This document shows, piece after piece, positions 52,901-63,900 of a stretch of DNA of 64,000 bases (within the stretch, counting starts at the first letter, position 1; each line of letters starts with the position of its first letter). Origin of the DNA: Symbiodinium natans (taxonomy: Eukaryota > Sar > Dinophyceae > Suessiales > Symbiodiniaceae). The position numbers and the translations under genes are program-made. Below the pieces are notes generated by a model. It made no database searches. It was not told the DNA's origin and saw only the letters and a program-made list of their open reading frames with translations. The stretch lies in NCBI GenBank assembly GCA_905221605.1, contig CAJNDS010002173.1:549932-613931 (forward strand). The letters run 5' to 3'.

Positions 52901-55900
52901 CGCGTTTTGCATAGGCACATGTTGGTGGGAAACGCATGCAGGGTCACAGAGCACATGGATAGCTGGTGACAGCGACCTCCTTAGACGTTATCGGCACAGG
53001 TTGGTCAGAAATGCGTGCACGGTCACAAAACACACCGAGAGCCCGGGCCTCTCAGTCCAATGGCAGCTAGACATGTGAGGAAGCGTGAAAACCCCCCTAT
53101 CCCGAAAGATGTCCCTGAAGCGTTTTTACTCTTATCGTTTTATCGAGCATGGATACGGATCTGAACGTTATCCTTCTTTTTTACTCTTATCGTTTTATCG
53201 CGCAAAACGCACATCTGGTATCATCTGGTCATCTGGGGCGCTTCTCTTTACTTTTCAATACAGGGGGTTTTTACCATCCCTCATGTACAGCCTGAGAAGC
53301 GTGAAGTGATCAAGGAATTCGCATGTCTCTTTGCAAGCTCAAGCACACAGGACAGCCTAAGCCCAAGAAGATGACAACACGACGCCTCTGCAGCAAGCGG
53401 CGCCCGAGGGTAGAACACGTTGCAGAACGTTTACTATAGGTGGCTCTACAGGAATAATTCTTGGACAGAACGCCTTCCAGACGTCAGAAGCCTTAATTTG
53501 ATCCCAGAACCCGTCCTGCACAGAAAGGCTCTGCTCAAGATCAAAGGGTGATCGGGGTTTGAGTGGCAACCTAGGCAACAGAGGGCACACACCTACTCCA
53601 CTTGCGTGGCATTCGGTGAACCTTTTCTGAGTGCACACCAGCGCATCTAGAGCTCTAGTGAAAGCCAGAGCCAGAGCCCTCAGATATCCAGAAGCTTGCT
53701 GATTCAATATCTACGAGCCCCAAGTCTCCCAAGGCTTTATTCAGTCGCAGCAGGCCTTGCAAGTCACTGCCGAACGCTCGGGGAACCGAGGAAGAGTCGG
53801 ACGTGTGCGACATGTGGAACCCTGAGAGGCCAAGGCGGCCAAGGGCAAGGAAACTGACAAAAGATGCGAGGAAATTCGAAGCACTCATTGCAGACTCATG
53901 GCATGTCATTGATGTCAGCACACCTGCAATGCAATCTGAAAATCCCAGAGGTCACCCCCAACGGATGGCTCACTCTCAGTGGGCCCTTCTGGAACACCCT
54001 CCAGGCACACAAGGGAAGCATGGCCGAGTAGGGACAATGCTGAGGGGAACGGGGATGCCCCGACACTGTGGAGATTGAGTAGAACATGGGTGAATATAGC
54101 CACACATCACCGGACACCGACGAATTCCCAGAAATTGAGCATTCCCGAGCTCAGGCGATCTGCTTTTCAGGAGTCCCTGCTCAGATCATGACACTGTAGC
54201 AAACCTGAGTCTAATCCTACCAAGACTTCCTCCACCAGTTCGTGCAGCCAGAATCGCTATCACGAAACGTTTTCGCAAAGGCCCGCCTGGCACCACGAGG
54301 CTGTACAAAGGGAACAGAGGTCACATGGAAGGTACAGGGGTTACACGAACCCTTTATGAAGACGAACCCCACAAGTGCCACACGGCTGCCCGAGCAAACT
54401 TGTGAACCCCCCTACAGTGTTACAGTAGGCTCTGAAGCGACGCATGCCTAGCAAGCGCGTCATCAATAGAAGCAGTTGGGTCAACATGAGGGCCGGCTGT
54501 GAAATCATGCGAAATCTTTCACGCTCTCAGAAAAGCGCACGATCTTCGCCCTCATTCGCGGCACGGCGTGGGGCTCCTCTCTGCTACTGTGCTGATATGT
54601 TGCGATGCCCGAAAATGACCCTGAAACATGTGCATACACCGGCGTAGCGGCCACTATTTGGTTGTTCCGGCACTTTTCTGCATCGGCCCAAGTTGAAGAT
54701 CAGCAACTGGGCACAACAACTCCACCGCATCAGCTTCCACGAGCGTCCCAGAAAGCTGGCCTGCCAGGGGCCCCAAAGCCTGCCCCAACCCAGATCACAC
54801 GACGCAGGCCCTGCCGCGAACCTGCGAACCTGTGAACCTGCAAGAGCTTGGAAGAGCTTGCAAGCTTTGCAAGCTCCTGATCCAGAGCCTCTGGGCTCTA
54901 GAAGGAGTCCATTCTTAGCTGCAGGTTTAGAGGAGCTGCGGCTTAGAGGGTATTCAAGGTCGAGTGTTGAGCCTGTTAAGGTTGGCTCCGAATTTGATGG
55001 ACCGGCTTGAAACTAGCAAGCATTCGACTTCGCACGCAGTGCGATCACGAGGCTTGGGCAGTGAGCTGGCTGAAGGGCACAGGCACCTGCCTGACAGGTG
55101 GGTTTGATGCCAGACAGCGCACTGCTTGGCGCAAAGTCAAGGTGGAAGTGCTCCAGGAATCAACTCGGACTGAAGCAGTGCCTATGGGCCCCAGGGGCCC
55201 CTTCTGTAGAGCGCGAGAAATTGTGGGAACCATAAGTATCCGCCCGGGCACCCCAAAGAAGAATCACCACCAGGGCATAGGCCGGGGCATCCGCCCGGGC
55301 ATCCGCCAGGGCATCTGCAAGCGTGTGCCGGCACAGCGAGGCGCACGGACTGAGGAACCCCAAAAAAGGAACCGAACCGTTGCACTGGCGGGATGCCGCG
55401 GTTCTCCGGCTTGATGGATCCTACGCTGGCTCGCTCAAGCTGCACGAAGCAATTTGGCAAGAGACTTCAAGCCCTCTTCAGAAGGCGGGGGTGGGGAAAC
55501 TAAACCCTGAACTCTGAACCCTCTTCAAATGCATTGAGTTCAGTGTCAAGCTCTTACTGCCGATCTTTCGGAATACGCTGTGTTGGACATAGCTGAGGAC
55601 AGACAACGAGATGCGTCGGCCGAGCGAAAGGCTGAGAGATTGAGGCAGGAGGCATGTGCAAATGCATGGTCGCAAGACTGCACGTGCCCAGCCCGTTTCA
55701 AAACATTACGATCGGCTTCCGCAAATGGCTCGGCCTCCATGCTCAGTGTCATTGACAGCCTGAATGCGTTTAGCAACCGTCAGGAGAACGGCCATGCCTA
55801 CCATATGGTTCGCATCCGCATTTCGAAGAAACTCATCTCTCACGAGATTGTCGAGCGATCATTTCACAAACGGTTTTGCTAAACCTTCAGGTGCGTTATG

Positions 55901-57800
55901 CAAAACCCCAGGCCCTAAACCCTGCAAACCAATCGTGCCAAGAAGCTTAAGCAGCTTAGTACAGGTGTGGCGGGCGCAAAGGTTGTCCAGCTTCTTGCCC
56001 CCGCAGGATTGTTACGAGGCAAAGCGCAGGCGGCCCCGGGCACCCTGAAAGGCCCCTGAGAGCCCAAAAGGCCCTGCAATGAGAGCAAAAACGGCACCAG
56101 GAAGTGATCGAAAACAGAAAAAGGATCCACATGAAATCGGGGACGAAGGCACAACTGCCTGCATGGACTGCCTGCCTGCACTACTGCTGGTGCCTGCACT
56201 ATCGTTATCGAGGAACGACGTGGGCTCCATTCCGTGATCTACGTCCACTGTTACGCTCGGAAGATTCGTGGAGCCTCTCACATCCACATCACTGCGAGTT
56301 ACAGGGAGTTGCAAAGCCATTGTAGATCCTGTTGGTTCTGCCTTTTGCGCAGGTGGAGTGTCACAAGCAGGCCACACTAATCCAAAAAACCACAAGCAAG
56401 ACCCAAGCAGATCCTGCAGGCTAGACCAGCATCCGCAGAGCTTCGCGTCTGTGGGCACACCTTCACAGCCTGCGTAGGAAGCTTCCTGTTCCCACATCCA
56501 CGCCATCCTCGTGCAGGTTAAGCCGACCTTGTTGAAGGCCGTGAAGTCTGAATGCCGCAAACTCCCAGGGGGGAATACTTTGGGCCCGAGGCGCCGAGAA
56601 AGCGATGGTTTCTGCACGATTCTCCGGCTCTGTTCAAGCACACTCGAGCGAATGCTTGAGCAAGTGCAAGCTGGCAAAATTCGAGATGTTCTTGTTCTTG
56701 AAGCCAGGCGGCCCGTTTGGGGATTTCGATGATTTGGAGGAATCATGAACTCGAGTCAACCAGTCACTTTGCAGGGGAAGGAACGGAAAGTTGCCAAACG
56801 GTACCAAGACCTGCGCTCAGCGACAGCCAAGGCTCGCCGCCCGCCTCTGTAGATGCCCCAAACCCGACACAAACCCCTCAGAAGTAGGAGCATCCATAAG
56901 ACAGCTCGTGACGGCCCGCCGTGGAAGGGCCTCTCGCAGAGCCTTAATGGGCCACGGACCTTGGAGGCCGAGCTGAGCCACTAGGGCCATTCTCCCAATT
57001 CGCCTTGCACCGTGCCTCGTTTCGGTGCTGCTCGTCGGGCATCGTGGGAATAACGCTACAGCCTACTCACGCAAACCAAAGCGGTGCCCCTGTTCGGGCG
57101 GGCGCCTCTTGCAAATGCTGGTGCTGGTTTGTCGAAATCGGGCCACACCGCTATCAATGCCGCATCTACGGTGCGCGAGTTCTATACTTGCATATCCTCC
57201 TCCCTGGGCAAATCCTGCATTGCCAATTCGGCCTGCACTGCGCCCATCCGTGTCTCACGCGTGCCAAGTGCGCATTGCCCTTTCCGTTCATGGCCAACTG
57301 GCAGAAGTTAGCCCTGAAAAGAGGCCGAGGCATGCATAAGCTTTCCTTGCGCTTCCCCTTCCGTGCTAGCTACCGAGTATCGGAGATCTTTCTTTGGAGA
57401 GGGGGCAGCTCGGGCTCCCTGATTCTTTCTGAGGAGAGTGAACCTTAAGTGCCCACATGGTTTAGTCCCAGTGTTCCTTGATGAGCTTGCCTCCGGAAAG
57501 GGATGAGCCAGCAAGGCTCCGTGCGCCAAAGGCTTCAGCAGGCAGGTCAAGGCTGCGTTGTGCAAGCTTCTGCTGAGTATGTTCCAGCAGCTTGCCCTCC
57601 TCAATCTATTCGGTTCACATTCTCGAACTCAGGCAGACTGACGTCCGACTGCAAAAAGTCGGATCATCACAAGCGGGTTGAATGGACTCCTTGTCAGGGG
57701 ATTCATGGGCTCAGAGAGAGTGAAGACTCCAGAGAGGAGATGGGAAGAGATGGGTCACGCGGTCACCTCAACCTCATCAACCCGCTGCTTTTTTGGCCAA
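49960..57800. other. No recognisable gene
   Basis: Many short open frames, none with a recognisable domain. The longest is on the minus strand (56746-56012, 244 codons, including DVDHGMEPTSFLDNDSAGTS). Repeats include an exact TTTTTACTCTTATCGTTTTA (TCG) direct repeat at 53123 and 53178, a 12-bp GGGCATCCGCC tandem at 55271-55318, and GAACCTGC units near 54814. Confidence 0.45.
51911..51932 (-). other. Possible spliced-leader relic
   Basis: The minus strand reads TCCGAGCCCATTTTGGCTCC. The dinoflagellate spliced leader contains the same 12-base core CCATTTTGGCTC with a similar TCCG start, but the bases between and after the core differ. Could mark a retroposed mRNA; no gene is recognised downstream. 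Confidence 0.25.
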
Positions 57801-57818
57801 CCAGGCCACGGATCCTGC

Positions 57819-58181
57819 ATGATGCCAGGATATGGCGAGGCGGCTGACTCGTAAAGTCGATGCCTTGCTGGAATTCTCTGGCCTCTCCTTCTTCCTCAGC
57901 AGCCCACGAGCAGCGAAACTAGCACAGAAACTTCAAGAGGCGCTCGTGTGGGAGTCTTTCAGAACGCCGCACACCTCACAGCCCTCCGGCAAAGGCTACA
58001 TGGCTTTTCTGGATGCGCCTGCATAACCGTGCGCAAGGATGTGGCGAGGCGGCCAACTCGGAAAGCCGATGCTTTGCCGGAATTCCCTGGTCTCTCCTCC
58101 CTTCTCAGCCAGCAGCCCACGAGCAGCGAAACTAGCACAGGAACCTCAAGGTGCGCTCGTGTGGGAGCCTTTCAGAGCGCC
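57819..58181. repeat. Direct duplication of about 150 bp
   Basis: 57819-57969 and 58029-58181 share ATGTGGCGAGGCGGC, CAGCAGCCCACGAGCAGCGA, AACTAGCACAG and GCGCTCGTGTGGGAG, separated by 60 bp. Confidence 0.88.
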
Positions 58182-58189
58182 TCAAGCGC

Positions 58190-60480
58190 CCTCTTGTGTT
58201 GTTTCTGTGGCCTTTTTCCAAAAAGGGCCGGGGACCGACTCTCAGCCCAACCCCAACGTAGGGATCACTGGGCCTGCGCCCGACATGGCTCCCAGCCGCT
58301 CTCCTCCGGTGACCTCACAGAGAGGCCACGAGCATCTCCACGACAAAGATGATCCGAGCAGCCCTCATGTCCAGAGCTCAATCCGAGTCGCTGCCCTTGC
58401 AAGCCTTTTTTGGCAACTCAAAGCTGGAGGCCAAAGCTTCAAAGCTGCAGCCTTTGGCAGAGGTCGGCTTGCCTTTCCAAGACACTTTCCTGCAGCGTCG
58501 CTTTGTGCCAGAGGGCTGCTCCAGCCGCACATCTCAGCCCTCTCAGCCCAGCATACACCTGTTGGGATATGAAGCCTTCATGCGGATCAAGTCGGCTGGC
58601 ACAATCTGATTGTTTGTGCAGAGCGAGGTTGAGCACCGCAGCCACCTCGGAAAACGATTCCGGAGCGATGAAGTCATGAAATTGGTTGAGAGCACAACGC
58701 CTGCTTCCAAACGAGACAAAATCTGACTTTCAGCGATCCTGTGCAAAGCTCCAAGCGCTGTAGCAGGTCAGATGTCAAAGAACCATGCACGCCAGCAACG
58801 ACACGCCAGTGCCAAAGGTTGCAAAGCCCAGGACATTCTGGATACAGGGCACTTCCCACTACTTCCCACTCCCTACAGTGGGGGAAATGGTGCAACTCTT
58901 CACACCTCACATGGGGTGAGAGCCAAGACTTGTGAGCTCAGTGGAGCTCAGCGGCAGCTCCGCTAGAGGTCCCCTCCCGTGTGGAACGTGTGAGCCAGTG
59001 CACGCCGCGTATGCACAGATGCCTGCAGACCCTTGCAGCATGTGCAGCATGAAGCCTGCCGGCCTCGCCGTGAAGACTGAGTTGTGCATGATCGGCTCAG
59101 GCACAGCGAGGGGTGGCAACCCAGCCGAACGAATGCTGTCGAGGCGCTGACTCCCGCTGCGTGCTAGCTAGGTGCAAAGAGACTACTTGGAGAACATGGA
59201 ACTTAAACCAAGGAAACTTAAGGCCGCCTCTGAATGAGGTCGGATGTGCGCTTGTCAACTTTTCCTCGTCTCAGCACAGGAAAGCTAAGAAAGCGGAAGG
59301 AACATGATTCAACGAAATTGAACTTTGGCATTCGCAGCAGCCTCCTCCCTCAAAGGCTAGGCAACACTTGAGGGGCAAGGGTTATGTGTCTTACTGAAGT
59401 CTTATGTGTCTTCTGAGGCCTACCTGCGCTGGGTACGAGAACAGTAAGTTGACTTACACAATACAAAAAACAGGTCCTCCGCAACTGCAACAAGAACACT
59501 GGCACGCCGTAGGGGCTAGGTGACCTCATAGGTCTTCGCAATCTTCTTTATGGCTACAACCCAGCCACACGATTCAGGGGATGCCACAGGCTTGTACAGA
59601 CGAGTGAGATGTGCTTCCTGCAATATGAAGGACATTGAACCGAGATGAACCTGCAGTCATCACGAAAGCCTTAAGCAGCGGTACCCCACCCTCGGGTCCG
59701 CAACATCTGAACTTGTGATGCTGGCTCACCTTGCAAAGCGCCTGCGCCCTATGCCCCTACGTTCATCTCGTGCTGCCACAGTCCTGGCGGGTTAGCTACA
59801 GCTCCTAGCACGACCGCACCTGTTCACCTGCGCATCGCCCGTGAGGGCTGTAGCATGGGGTCGTACCGGTTGTGCTCTCCTAGACAGCGCGGAGCCACAT
59901 ATCGCACACTGACATTTGCGCCTTGGGAACTGGAACCGAGTTCGCGCCTTTATTCCTATTACCTTCAGGGAGCGGAAACATGTAAGCCCCTGGCCGCGCA
60001 ATGCTCGCAAGCACGCCGCACTCATGGCATCTGTAGTTGTGCTTCTGCCATGGGTCTCGCCTACTGAAATCTCGTACAGGAATGGCAGCCATGTCGCAAG
60101 AACAGGTGACGAGGGCCCTGTGCACCAACTCTCAGATGTGCTAACATGCCCACAGCCCCATTGCCGACCAAGTTCCCGCTCACCTCACAAATCTGCTCGG
60201 CGCCAGCACACGTCAAGGCCCGCGTTGCCTTGGCCAGAGTTCCGGAAGTCACGAGCTCTTTGGGTCCTATGCCCGCAACTGCCACCTTACAAGGACTCCC
60301 AGAGTCCCCTTTGAACCTGGCTACAGGGCTTTGGAAGTCTGCGGAAGCTTGCGGCTTGGGAAAGCTTAGAAAAGGGGGTTGAGGCCGGCTTGGAAAGCCC
60401 CGAAACACCGCGACCAGCGCCCAGTACCTCTTAGTCAAGAACGATGCCTCAACTCATAACTCGGGATCCCCTAAACTCGC
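58190..60480. other. No recognisable gene
   Basis: Open frames on both strands without recognisable domains. The + frame at 58349-58609 is Ser/Ala-rich. No telomeric tract until 60.5 kb. Confidence 0.5.
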
Positions 60481-60548
60481 CAATGATAGAACCCTAAACT
60501 CCAACACCGAAACCCTAAACCCCAAACCCGAAACCCTAAACCCGAAAC

Positions 60549-60624
60549 CCTGAATCGAACTATAGTACATGAACTCAGGCTGTGCATGCCAGGGGTGCCT
60601 GCCGAAGACAACCTCCAAAATTTG
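60549..60624 (-). CDS. Exon candidate between telomeric tracts
   Basis: A 76-nt exon reading QILEVVFGRHPWHAQPEFMY then YSSIQ. Acceptor TGCGCAG; donor G|GTTTCGGG is a degenerate telomeric unit. The + strand is also open here (GVPAEDNLQNLLRKPPGTG), so strand is not certain. Minus agrees with the other genes. Confidence 0.45.
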
Positions 60625-61339
60625 CTGCGCAAGCCGCCAGGTACCGGCCTGAGCGGGTTTAGGGTTTGGGGTTTAGGGTTTAGGGTTTAGGGTTTAGGGT
60701 TTAGGGTTTAGGGTGTAGGGTTTAGGATTTAGGGTTTAGGGTTTAGGGTTTAGTGCTTCAGGTGCAAGGCTAGGGTCTTTCGGGTCTTTCGGGTCTTTCG
60801 GGTCTTTCGGGCCTTTGTGGTTTGTTGAGGTTTGTCCTGTCAGTCTTTCGGGTGCGTAGGGTTTGGCGTTTCAGGGGTTCCCGTTAGTCAAGACATGCCC
60901 GGGTGCCTTGAGAACTTGAGATAAACCTAAACCCTAAACCCTAAACCCTAAGCCCTAAACCCCAAACCCTAAACCCCAAACCCTGAACCCTAAACCCTAA
61001 ACCTTGAAAGCAAAAAGCTTCATGGGCCCCTCGCTTGCTTCTGGGGGGGGGTTCACTCAAACCATGTCAAACCTAGGCCCCCGGACGCCATGTAGCTGAA
61101 GCATCCTTGTCAGGAGGCTCGTAGTGTTTAGGGTTTATGGTCCAGGGTTTAGGGTTAAGGGTGTAGGGTTGAGGCTGTAGGGCTTAGGGTGTAGGGTTTA
61201 GGGTTTAAGATTTAGGGTTTAGGGTCTTTCTGTGGATGTTTTGAAAGCCTCGCTTTCTCACTTCAGGCTTTCTGAGCCTTAGTAACACTCCATAAACCAT
61301 AAACCCTAAACCCTAAACCCGAAATGCCTTCGGGGAAAC

Positions 61340-61450
61340 AAAGCCAAAACAATAGCCCCGGTCCTGCACATCGTGAGGTTTGAAGCCCCCCAACCTTGGG
61401 GCCAAACCACGCCTTTCCAAACAACTTCTTGAGCCATATCATGGCCATGC
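61340..61450 (-). CDS. Exon candidate in the second telomeric cluster
   Basis: After a CCCTAG acceptor the minus strand reads MAMIWLKKLFGKAWFGPK with a possible GTTGGG donor. About 30 bp further it reads DRGYCFGFVSPK with a GC donor. A 31-nt intron would be unusually short, so the exact structure is unclear. A tiny exon at 61095-61073 (YMASGGL) may follow. Confidence 0.4.
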
Positions 61451-61800
61451 CCTAGGGTTTAGGGTTGGGGTTTAGGGTTTAGGGATAGGGTTTAGGTTTC
61501 TGGGCTTTGGGTTGTGGGTTTGGGTTTAGGGGTGACATGTGGTGACAGCAGCGTGTATCCCAGTTTCTGAGAGCTGCCTTCCTTATGGTATTGGACCTTC
61601 TGTTCATCTAGTGCTTTCAAGGTGACAAACACTGTCCGATACTCTTGTCACCTGCGTGTATGAAACCTCGTCAGTCGCCGCTAAACCCAAAGCGACCCTT
61701 GGAGGTCTCCTGGTATCTAGGATCAAGGGGTTCAGGAGGAGTCTAAGCCAGAGGCCCAACGAGCTGCAAAGACTTTGCACAGCTCCACCTTGTTGCTGGC

Positions 61801-61966
61801 CTTGCTTCCCTGCAATCCCCTCCCCCAATACTGAAGCCCCCCCTTTTCCCCCTAATATTAAAAAAAACCAATATACTATGATATGACTATCATGGGAGGT
61901 ATTTAATATTAGGGGGTAGGGGGGGGGGGTTTTGATATTAGGGGGAGGGGATTGCAAAAAGCAATT
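61801..61966. mobile_element. Long inverted repeat (foldback/MITE-like)
   Basis: The left arm contains TGCAATCCCCTCCCCC (from 61811) and CCCCCTAATATTAAA. The right arm contains their inverted partners TTTAATATTAGGGGG and GGGGGAGGGGATTGCA (to 61956). Arms of 50-65 bp surround about 38 bp of AT-rich loop. No target duplication was identified. It lies about 0.2 kb downstream of the 2OG oxygenase gene. Confidence 0.82.
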
Positions 61967-62179
61967 ACCGCAAGCACTGCTACACCCCAACCCTGGGAAG
62001 CCTGACAATCCAGACTTGTCGAAAGCACCCGAGCAAAACAAAACAAAAAGAACATGCCTTCCGCAAAACTCAATCGTCTTCTCTAGCCTGTGCAACCCCC
62101 GAATGCAAGTCGCAAATTGTTGATGATGGCTTTGTTTCATGGTGGCAGCCTCTGAAATGTACATCGGCAGCACGGCAGC

Positions 62180-62896
62180 TCAGCTAACTGTACATGAAAG
62201 CCAACAGCCTTCAGTCCCTGCCTGGCTACCTGACTCAACGACAACTGCTGTGCGGTCCTGCTCTGCGTTTTCTTTTGATTTCTCACCTCGTCGTCTCTTA
62301 CAATCGTCACACCCGCAGCTATTTCCACCATAGCAAGGCTGGCCACGCCACACCGCGTACTGGTCCCCGGCACGCTTCCACCCGGCGGAGTCCAGGGCCA
62401 TGGGCCCAAGCATCATGCGGCTGCCTCCACCGTCCAGACGGTGGATGCAGCGATCATTCGGCCACACAACCAACCTTCCTGGCTTCACATCCACGACGTG
62501 CTCCTTCGAAATGCTGTGAATCGTCAGCGTGCCTGTTCCGGCAAGGTACAGGACTGCCACGAAACCTTGAACATGCGCTGGATCCGGTTTCCCCGTCTTG
62601 TCGAAGCCCGTGTCTTGGTGCATAGGAGAACTTCCCACGGCCACCCTCCCCGGCATCAGAACCATGTCTGCATCTGCTGTCGCGCCCGCCACGCCCCCCG
62701 GCTTCGCGAGGGCCATGGAGTTTGGGTCGCGACCCTCGGAGCAGCATCTGAAAACTGCTTGCAAGCGCTGCTCTAGCTGCCTTGGAACAGGAACTTCGGA
62801 CAATGCCGTTCGGGCACCGGGTGCAAGGGGCACCAGTTTGCTGCGGATCACGTGACTCAGCTCATCATCCACAAAGCCATCGAGGACCGCAATCAT
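62180..62896 (-). CDS. 2-oxoglutarate/Fe(II)-dependent dioxygenase-like protein
   Basis: A 238-codon intronless frame with ATG at 62896 and TGA at 62180-62182. It has the double-stranded beta-helix iron site: MHQDTGF gives HxD (His93, Asp95) and NDRCIHRLDG the distal His152. Arg160 (GSRMMLG) is placed to bind the 2-oxoglutarate carboxylate, and PGRLVVWP precedes the distal His as in prolyl-4-hydroxylase-like proteins. The N-terminus (IAVLDGFVDDELSHVIRSKL) also fits this group. The C-terminal 50 residues add a Cys cluster (CYGGNSCGCDDC) and a basic, Lys/Arg-rich tail. Likely a hydroxylase of protein or small-molecule substrate; the substrate is unknown. No signal peptide or membrane segment. 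It contrasts with the intron-rich genes of this window, which may indicate retroposition, but no spliced-leader relic was seen upstream. Confidence 0.85.
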   Translation of the reverse strand: MIAVLDGFVDDELSHVIRSKLVPLAPGARTALSEVPVPRQLEQRLQAVFRCCSEGRDPNSMALAKPGGVAGATADADMVLMPGRVAVGSSPMHQDTGFDKTGKPDPAHVQGFVAVLYLAGTGTLTIHSISKEHVVDVKPGRLVVWPNDRCIHRLDGGGSRMMLGPMALDSAGWKRAGDQYAVWRGQPCYGGNSCGCDDCKRRRGEKSKENAEQDRTAVVVESGSQAGTEGCWLSCTVS

Positions 62897-63106
62897 TTAT
62901 TACAAGTCCGATGCTCACATGACATGCACTACTTCAAAGCTGCTTCTGCCCCAGAGGCCCGCCTCTGTTTACTCTTATTTGCTAGAGCTCAAGAACTGCC
63001 TGCTTGCTTGGAGAGTCTGCTGCAACCTGCAATGGTCCAGGACACCGTCATGCACATTCCATGCACGAATGCCACAAGAGCGGCGCAAGAACACCCACAA
63101 CACACT

Positions 63107-63235
63107 TGGACGGCTTCAAGAACATCGCCACCATGATTTCCAACGAAAGTGGCATGTCCGCTTGGCACCCTGAAGCTCGGACGGCTTCAACAACATTGCC
63201 GTGACTTCAAACGAAAGCGACACGTCCGCTCGTCC
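63107..63235. repeat. Direct repeat of about 55 bp
   Basis: GGACGGCTTCAAGAACATCG (63107) and GGACGGCTTCAACAACATTG (63179) start two similar segments ending in a (C/A)GTCCGCT motif, 72 bp apart. In one + frame both give DGF(K/N)NIA followed by SNES, so a short protein repeat is possible. Confidence 0.65.
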
Positions 63236-63339
63236 GCCGCGTTCGCCCTATCGCCCCATACTCCCGCCGCGATCTACACTGACAGGCGCGCTGTTTAAAC
63301 ATAGTGACACCGTCATGCGGGGTTATCCGGTCCTTTAAT

Positions 63340-63900
63340 TGCTCGATATCAGAATAAAGAGAACTTAATAAATAAATATGTATATGTATGTTTTTTTCGA
63401 TTTCAGAAATCAATTTCCTATGTCTTTGATGAATAGCCTGATCAATCACAACATTTCTGCCAATCAAATAGAATTAGAAATCTCCGAGATTCTATTCCTG
63501 TAAGTATCTTTTTGAAGAAATTTCTTTCAGGCTCATTTGATGAAAATCATGATCATTTATCTTCTATCAAGAGGAATGAATTTTAAAAATCAAAATCCGT
63601 GGGCTGTCTTGCTTTTAACTTTGTTCTTCGATTTCAGAACCGCTTTTTTCTGCGAGATAAATCAAACATACTTCCAAAAATCAATCCTAAATGAAATTCC
63701 TGCGAAAACCCTTTTTGCAGAAATTTCTTCTAGGATCATCTGGCGAAGACTATCATCATTCATTTTCTTCTCAAGTCAAATGGTATGAAGAATAAATTCC
63801 ATTAGATTCTCTCCTTTGATGTTTCTTCGATTTCTCAAATCACTTTCAGATTTTTGGAGAAGAATTTGATCATTCATGTCATTTCTATCATATCATGGGA
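63340..63900. repeat. AT-rich island with degenerate repeats of 200-230 bp
   Basis: Composition changes sharply at about 63290-63340 from GC-rich to strongly AT-rich. TTCGATTTCAGAA-type landmarks recur at 63397, 63628 and 63827, and AGAAATTTCTT plus GATCAT-rich segments recur between them. No convincing gene. By about 63900 the composition starts to return. Confidence 0.65.

Larger units (their letters stand above)
60490..61515. repeat. Second cluster of telomeric-type tracts
   Basis: Tracts at about 60515-60555 (CCCTAAA, degenerate), 60656-60753 (TTTAGGG, about 13 units), 60926-61010 (CCCTAAA), 61130-61227 (TTTAGGG, degenerate), 61295-61322 and 61453-61515. A 9-bp tandem GGGTCTTTC (60774-60816, five units) directly follows the second tract. 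Confidence 0.93.

Noticed and set aside
60240-60330. GDSGSP motif on the minus strand suggesting a serine protease
   Set aside because: No catalytic His or Asp context and no surrounding similarity; the opposite strand is equally open.
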